A DNA stretch of 15,301 nt. It comes from Syntrophaceae bacterium UBA5744. Lineage in GTDB: Bacteria > Desulfobacterota > Syntrophia > Syntrophales > UBA2192. Both the position numbers and the translations under genes were made by a program. The DNA lies in assembly GCA_002419215.1 (NCBI GenBank), contig DIFQ01000016.1, positions 1-15,301 on the forward strand. The letters run 5' to 3'. The first letter of the stretch is position 1; every line of letters begins with the position of its first letter. Below, piece after piece: positions 12,468-15,301 of this stretch. The notes beneath the pieces are model-generated. The model was not told the DNA's origin, searched no databases, and saw only the letters and a list, made by a program, of their open reading frames with translations.

Positions 12468-14410
12468 GTCTTTTTCCCTTTCACGAGGTTCAGTGCCCCG
12501 CCGGCCAGCAGGATCCGCCGCTGTCTTTCGGAGAGTGTGCAGGAAACGCTGAAGCTGCGGCCCTTTGTGACGTTGCGGACAGTCAGGGGGCTGCCCGACT
12601 GGAGAGCCTTCCGGATGTCGGGGATCTCGAGGCTGTCGCCCTGGTCGTGGAGGTTGTACTCGGAGTCGCTTTCGAACACGAGCGGGATGATCCCGAAGTT
12701 GATCAGGTTCGCCGTGTGGATCCTCTCGAAGCCCTTGGCGATGACGGCCTTCACGCCGAGGTACATGGGGCAAAGCGCCGCGTGCTCCCGCGAGGAACCC
12801 TGGCCGTAAGAGAGTCCCGCCACGACGAGGTTGTGATTTCCGTTGTCGCGGATTTTTGCCGCCCTTGCGGGGAAGGTGGGGTCGAGAACCTCGAAGACAA
12901 AATCGGCATATCGGCGGATGTTGGAGCGGTATTTCATCCGGGCCCCGGCCGGCATGATGTGATCCGTCGTGATCTTGTCGCCCACCTTGATGGTCACCTC
13001 TCCGTGGAGGTGCTCGGGCATGGGCTCGTTCCGAGGCGGATCGCCGATGTTGGGCCCCCGGATGATCTCGACGGAGGCGGCTTTTTCCGGGGGCGCCGGT
13101 TCCAGGATCATGCAGTCGTCGACGCGGAAAGTCTCCGGCATGTCGACGTCGGGATACTCCATCCCCAGGTCGCGCGGGTCCGTGAAAACCCCCGTGACGA
13201 CGGCTGCGGCAGCCGTCTCGGGGCTCACCAGGTAGACCTCGGCGTCCTCCGTCCCCGAGCGGCCGTAGAAATTGCGGTTCGAGGTGCGAAGCGACACTCC
13301 TTTCGTGCCGGGGCTGTGGCTGCCGCCGATGCAGAAGCCGCAGGTGCTCTCCGTGATCCGCCCCCCGGCGTTCAGCAGATCGGCGAGGTAGCCGTCGCGG
13401 GCCAGGTTCTCCAGGACCTGCCGGGAGCCGGGCGTGACGATGAAGCTCACCCGGGGGTGGGCCACTTTGCCGCGAAGGATCCGGGCCATCGTGGCGAGTT
13501 CCCGGTACGAGGAGTTCGTGCAGCTCCCGATGCAGACCTGGTCCACGGGGATCCCGGCCGACTCCCGCACGGCGCCGATGTTGTCGGGGCTGTGGGGCCG
13601 GGCCGCCAGCGGGACGAGGCCCGCAAGATCGAGCTCGACGGTCTTTGCGTATTCGGCGTCGGGGTCGGCCGCAAGCTCCACCCAGTCGGCCTGCCTCGCC
13701 TCGGCTCTCAGGAAGCGCCGCGTCATTTCGTCGCTCGGGAAGACGGATGTCGTGAGGCCCAGCTCCGCCCCCATGTTGGCGATGGTGGCCCTCTCGGGCA
13801 CCGTGAGAGCTGCGAGACCCTCGCCGCCGTACTCGAAGATGTGTCCCACGTTGCCCTTCGTCGTGAAGATCTCCAGGAGCTTCAGGATGACGTCCTTGGC
13901 CGAAACCCAGGGCGGGAGTTTCCCCGAGAAGTTCACCCGGATCACCTTCGGACAGGTCAGAAAGAACGGCTCCCCGGCCATGGCGAGCGCCACGTCGAGG
14001 CCGCCCGCGCCGATGGCGAGCATGCCCAGGGCCCCGCAGGTGGAGGTGTGGCTGTCCGATCCCAGCAGCGTCTTTCCCGGTTTCCCGAAACGCTCCAGGT
14101 GGACCTGGTGGCAGATGCCGTTACCGGCCCGCGAGAGCCGGACGCCGAAGCGGCGCGCCACGGACTGCAGGTACCGGTGGTCGTCGGCGTTCTCGAAGCC
14201 GATCTGGATCGTGTTGTGGTCGATGTAGCTCATGGAGAGCTCGGTGCGCACGCGGTCGATTCCCATGGCCTCGAACTGCAGGTAGGCCATGGTGCCCGTG
14301 GCGTCCTGTGTGAGCGTCTGGTCGATGCGGATGCCGATCTCGCTGCCGGGCTCGATGCGGCCCGAGACCAGGTGCTTTTCGATGAGTTTCTGAGTGATCG
14401 TCTTTCCCAC
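12461..14410 (-). CDS. Aconitate hydratase (single-chain aconitase with C-terminal swivel domain)
   Basis: The enzyme interconverts citrate and isocitrate through cis-aconitate using a [4Fe-4S] cluster. At 649 residues it belongs to the shorter bacterial/archaeal-style aconitase, not the roughly 900-residue AcnA or AcnB. Motifs, numbered from the GTG start, are DQTLTQDATGTMAYLQFEA at 30-48, GSDSHTSTCG at 117-126, cluster Cys297 (GSCTNS) with Cys357 and Cys360 (STCGFC), TTDHIMPAG at 481-489, and the swivel-domain GLSYGQGSSREHA at 532-544 with Ser540 and Arg541. The GTG at 14410 is preferred because the family N-terminus (GKTITQKLIEKHLV) starts there and GGAAGG precedes it. In-frame ATGs at 14449 and 14452 and a TTG at 14476 are alternatives. 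Its stop codon lies within repeat locus F. It leads the methyltransferase and icd genes. Confidence 0.93.
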   Translation of the reverse strand: MGKTITQKLIEKHLVSGRIEPGSEIGIRIDQTLTQDATGTMAYLQFEAMGIDRVRTELSMSYIDHNTIQIGFENADDHRYLQSVARRFGVRLSRAGNGICHQVHLERFGKPGKTLLGSDSHTSTCGALGMLAIGAGGLDVALAMAGEPFFLTCPKVIRVNFSGKLPPWVSAKDVILKLLEIFTTKGNVGHIFEYGGEGLAALTVPERATIANMGAELGLTTSVFPSDEMTRRFLRAEARQADWVELAADPDAEYAKTVELDLAGLVPLAARPHSPDNIGAVRESAGIPVDQVCIGSCTNSSYRELATMARILRGKVAHPRVSFIVTPGSRQVLENLARDGYLADLLNAGGRITESTCGFCIGGSHSPGTKGVSLRTSNRNFYGRSGTEDAEVYLVSPETAAAAVVTGVFTDPRDLGMEYPDVDMPETFRVDDCMILEPAPPEKAASVEIIRGPNIGDPPRNEPMPEHLHGEVTIKVGDKITTDHIMPAGARMKYRSNIRRYADFVFEVLDPTFPARAAKIRDNGNHNLVVAGLSYGQGSSREHAALCPMYLGVKAVIAKGFERIHTANLINFGIIPLVFESDSEYNLHDQGDSLEIPDIRKALQSGSPLTVRNVTKGRSFSVSCTLSERQRRILLAGGALNLVKGKKTE

Positions 14411-14491
14411 GGGTCCTTCCTTTTCGCCTTTTGCCTCGAGCGCGATCATCATATCGCTCAACGGGCAATTGCGCAACGGTGAAAAACATTT

Positions 14492-14520
14492 AACCTACTG
14501 CTTTACCATCCGTTTTTCAA
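14492..14520 (-). promoter_or_regulatory. Weak candidate promoter for aconitase
   Basis: On the minus strand TTGAAA (plus 14515-14520, 5 of 6) is followed, after 17 bp, by TAGGTT (plus 14492-14497, 3 of 6). This is upstream of every plausible aconitase start. The 344-bp gap 14411-14754 otherwise holds repeat locus G and the ribosome site of the next plus-strand gene; I see no gene in it. Confidence 0.3.
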
Positions 14521-14580
14521 GTTGTTTTCGCGGCGCCGTCCGGGGGGTGAAAAAAAAGCCGAAGCGTGCTACAAAACTCG

Positions 14581-14681
14581 GAAGTTGTGAAGCTGAGAAG
14601 TTGAGAAGCTTGGATTGACCCCCGGCAAATCGGTGGTCGCTGTGTTTTCCGAGCTTCCTAACTTCCCAGCTTCCTAACTTC
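14581..14681. repeat. Inverted pair of degenerate octamer arrays (locus G)
   Basis: Left-arm units are ggaagttg, tgaagctg, agaagttg and agaagctt (14580-14611). Right-arm units are cgagcttc, ctaacttc, ccagcttc and ctaacttc (14650-14681). The units alternate GAAGTT and GAAGCT on both arms. The left arm 14581-14613 and the reverse complement of 14649-14681 agree at 27 of 33 positions, with a 35-nt loop. It lies in the divergent gap between aconitase and the holin-like gene and shares its unit with locus D. Confidence 0.85.
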
Positions 14682-14754
14682 GTCGACATCCGGCGAGGCG
14701 CGATCCGGATACGAACGAACTCACCTTGCCCCGAGGCTTATCAAGGAGGAAACG

Positions 14755-15189
14755 ATGGCAAGCATCCTGATCCGATGGCTGATCCTCACGGCCGCGATTC
14801 TTGCGGCGTCCTACCTGGTCGACGGGATCGTCGTGACCGGTTTCTGGGCCGCCTTTTTCGCCGCGGCGATCCTGGGGTTCCTGAACGTCTTCTTCAAGCC
14901 CCTTCTGATCATCCTGACCCTGCCCGTCAATATTTTGACTCTGGGGCTGTTCACCCTCGTCATCAACGCGGCGCTGCTCAAGATCGCCTCGGCGCTCATC
15001 CCGGGCTTCGACGTCCACGGCTTCTGGCCGGCGGTGCTGGGCGCCGTCATCATCAGCGTCGTGAGCTGGCTCCTCAGCTCCCTCGTCACCGACCGGGGAT
15101 CGCCCGGCAACCCCGGCAATTCCGGCGGTCCCCGCCGCCGCGGCCCCGGGGCAATCGACCTCGAGAAGAAGGGGGAGCGCTGGGAATGA
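14755..15189 (+). CDS. Phage holin family IV-type small membrane protein (PF04020-like)
   Basis: The 144-residue protein has about four transmembrane segments (roughly 4-23, 29-47, 50-75 and 87-111). The block GFLNVFFKPLLIILTLP (41-57) leading into NILTLGLFTLVINAALL (59-75) is characteristic of PF04020, named after mycobacterial four-helix holin-like proteins. Most members are chromosomal membrane proteins of unknown function, and nothing here suggests a phage. The last 33 residues are a soluble Gly/Pro/Arg-rich then charged tail, longer than usual for the family. The start is clear: AAGGAGG at 14743-14749 lies 5 nt before the ATG. Its stop overlaps the mutS start as ATGA, so the two are translationally coupled. 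Confidence 0.9.
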   Translation: MASILIRWLILTAAILAASYLVDGIVVTGFWAAFFAAAILGFLNVFFKPLLIILTLPVNILTLGLFTLVINAALLKIASALIPGFDVHGFWPAVLGAVIISVVSWLLSSLVTDRGSPGNPGNSGGPRRRGPGAIDLEKKGERWE

Positions 15190-15301
15190 GCTCGCTGACG
15201 CCCGCCATGCGGCAGTACCTGGAGATCAAGGCCCGGTACCCCGACTGCATCCTCTTTTTCCGCATGGGCGATTTCTACGAGATGTTCTTCGAGGACGCCG
15301 T
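15186..15301 (+). CDS. mutS: DNA mismatch repair protein MutS, N-terminal fragment (runs off the window)
   Basis: MutS recognises mismatches and small loops and recruits MutL. Only the first 38 codons are present. They read MSSLTPAMRQYLEIKARYPD and then ILFFRMGDFYEMFFEDA, the signature MutS N-terminus: T-P-M-x-x-Q-Y-L-x-I-K followed by GDFYEMF. The Phe-Tyr-Glu contains the Phe and Glu that stack on and contact the mismatched base. The ATG at 15186 overlaps the stop of the holin-like gene by four bases, and GGGGGAG lies upstream within that gene. The frame is open to the window edge, so the gene is truncated only by the boundary. Confidence 0.95.
   Translation, partial: MSSLTPAMRQYLEIKARYPDCILFFRMGDFYEMFFEDA

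Noticed and set aside
14411..14476. Upstream extension of aconitase from in-frame TTG/ATG codons
   Set aside because: The family N-terminus begins at the GTG at 14410, which has GGAAGG upstream; the extension (MMIALEAKGEKEGP) has no family counterpart that I recognise, though an ATG at 14452 cannot be excluded.
12647..14482. 611-codon open frame on the plus strand opposite aconitase
   Set aside because: It is an antisense shadow of a GC-rich gene: Asp/Val/Arg/His-rich with no motif, while the minus-strand frame has every aconitase motif.
14581..14681. Possible CRISPR array
   Set aside because: Units are 7-8 nt, degenerate, directly adjacent and without spacers, and no cas gene is present.
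11..14681. REP/RAYT-type dispersed palindromes
   Set aside because: REP elements share a conserved sequence with a GTAG-like head; these loci have different sequences and tandem units, and no transposase of that type is nearby.
14755..15189. Prophage remnant suggested by the holin-like gene
   Set aside because: No endolysin, structural or integrase gene is present, and PF04020 members are usually chromosomal housekeeping-context membrane proteins.

Overview
The window is a gene-dense stretch of a GC-rich (roughly 60% by eye) bacterial chromosome. Gene content and protein style suggest an anaerobic deltaproteobacterium-like lineage (Desulfobacterota, perhaps Syntrophales). The markers are a BamD lipoprotein, a one-subunit aconitase ending in a swivel domain, a PduO-type B12 adenosyltransferase, crotonase-family acyl-CoA enzymes and a holin-IV membrane protein leading into mutS. 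The lineage is an inference, since no rRNA or tRNA is present. I see no phage, insertion sequence or CRISPR.

Layout. 1-1973 (minus): an MTAP-family purine nucleoside phosphorylase, a cob(I)alamin adenosyltransferase overlapping it by ATGA, and a small SGNH esterase. 1974-2224: a divergent promoter region serving that unit and, on the plus strand, thioredoxin (2225-2554, with an intrinsic terminator). BamD follows (2658-3440) and meets, one base apart, a convergent 522-residue kinase-fold/P-loop fusion (3442-5010, minus). 5290-7064 (minus): a less GC-rich stretch with a membrane-anchored SGNH-type protein of unknown role and a ribbon-helix-helix-like protein. Upstream of the latter is a promoter overlapped by a pair of GTTAC..GTAAC dyads spaced 22 bp. 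7152-14410 (minus): a D-2-hydroxyacid dehydrogenase, a crotonase with the dienoyl-CoA isomerase acidic triad, RlmN, NADP-isocitrate dehydrogenase, a methyltransferase coupled to it by a 1-nt gap, and aconitase. Aconitase and isocitrate dehydrogenase together take citrate to 2-oxoglutarate. 14755-15301 (plus): a holin-IV-type membrane protein whose stop overlaps the start of mutS, which runs off the window.

The most unusual signal is between the genes. Seven gaps hold short arrays of degenerate 7-nt or 8-nt tandem units. In five of them (11-73, 1993-2079, 10214-10312, 12392-12467, 14581-14681) a purine-rich array is followed by an inverted, pyrimidine-rich copy, so the RNA would fold into a 17-35 bp imperfect stem. 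The loci differ in sequence and even in unit length, yet share one architecture. Five of the seven lie at or just after the 3' end of a minus-strand gene, two of them supply the stop codon, and one lies in the probable 5' leader of the nucleoside phosphorylase. They resemble in principle the short tandemly repeated heptamers known from cyanobacteria, but I do not recognise this inverted, purine-first form as a named family.
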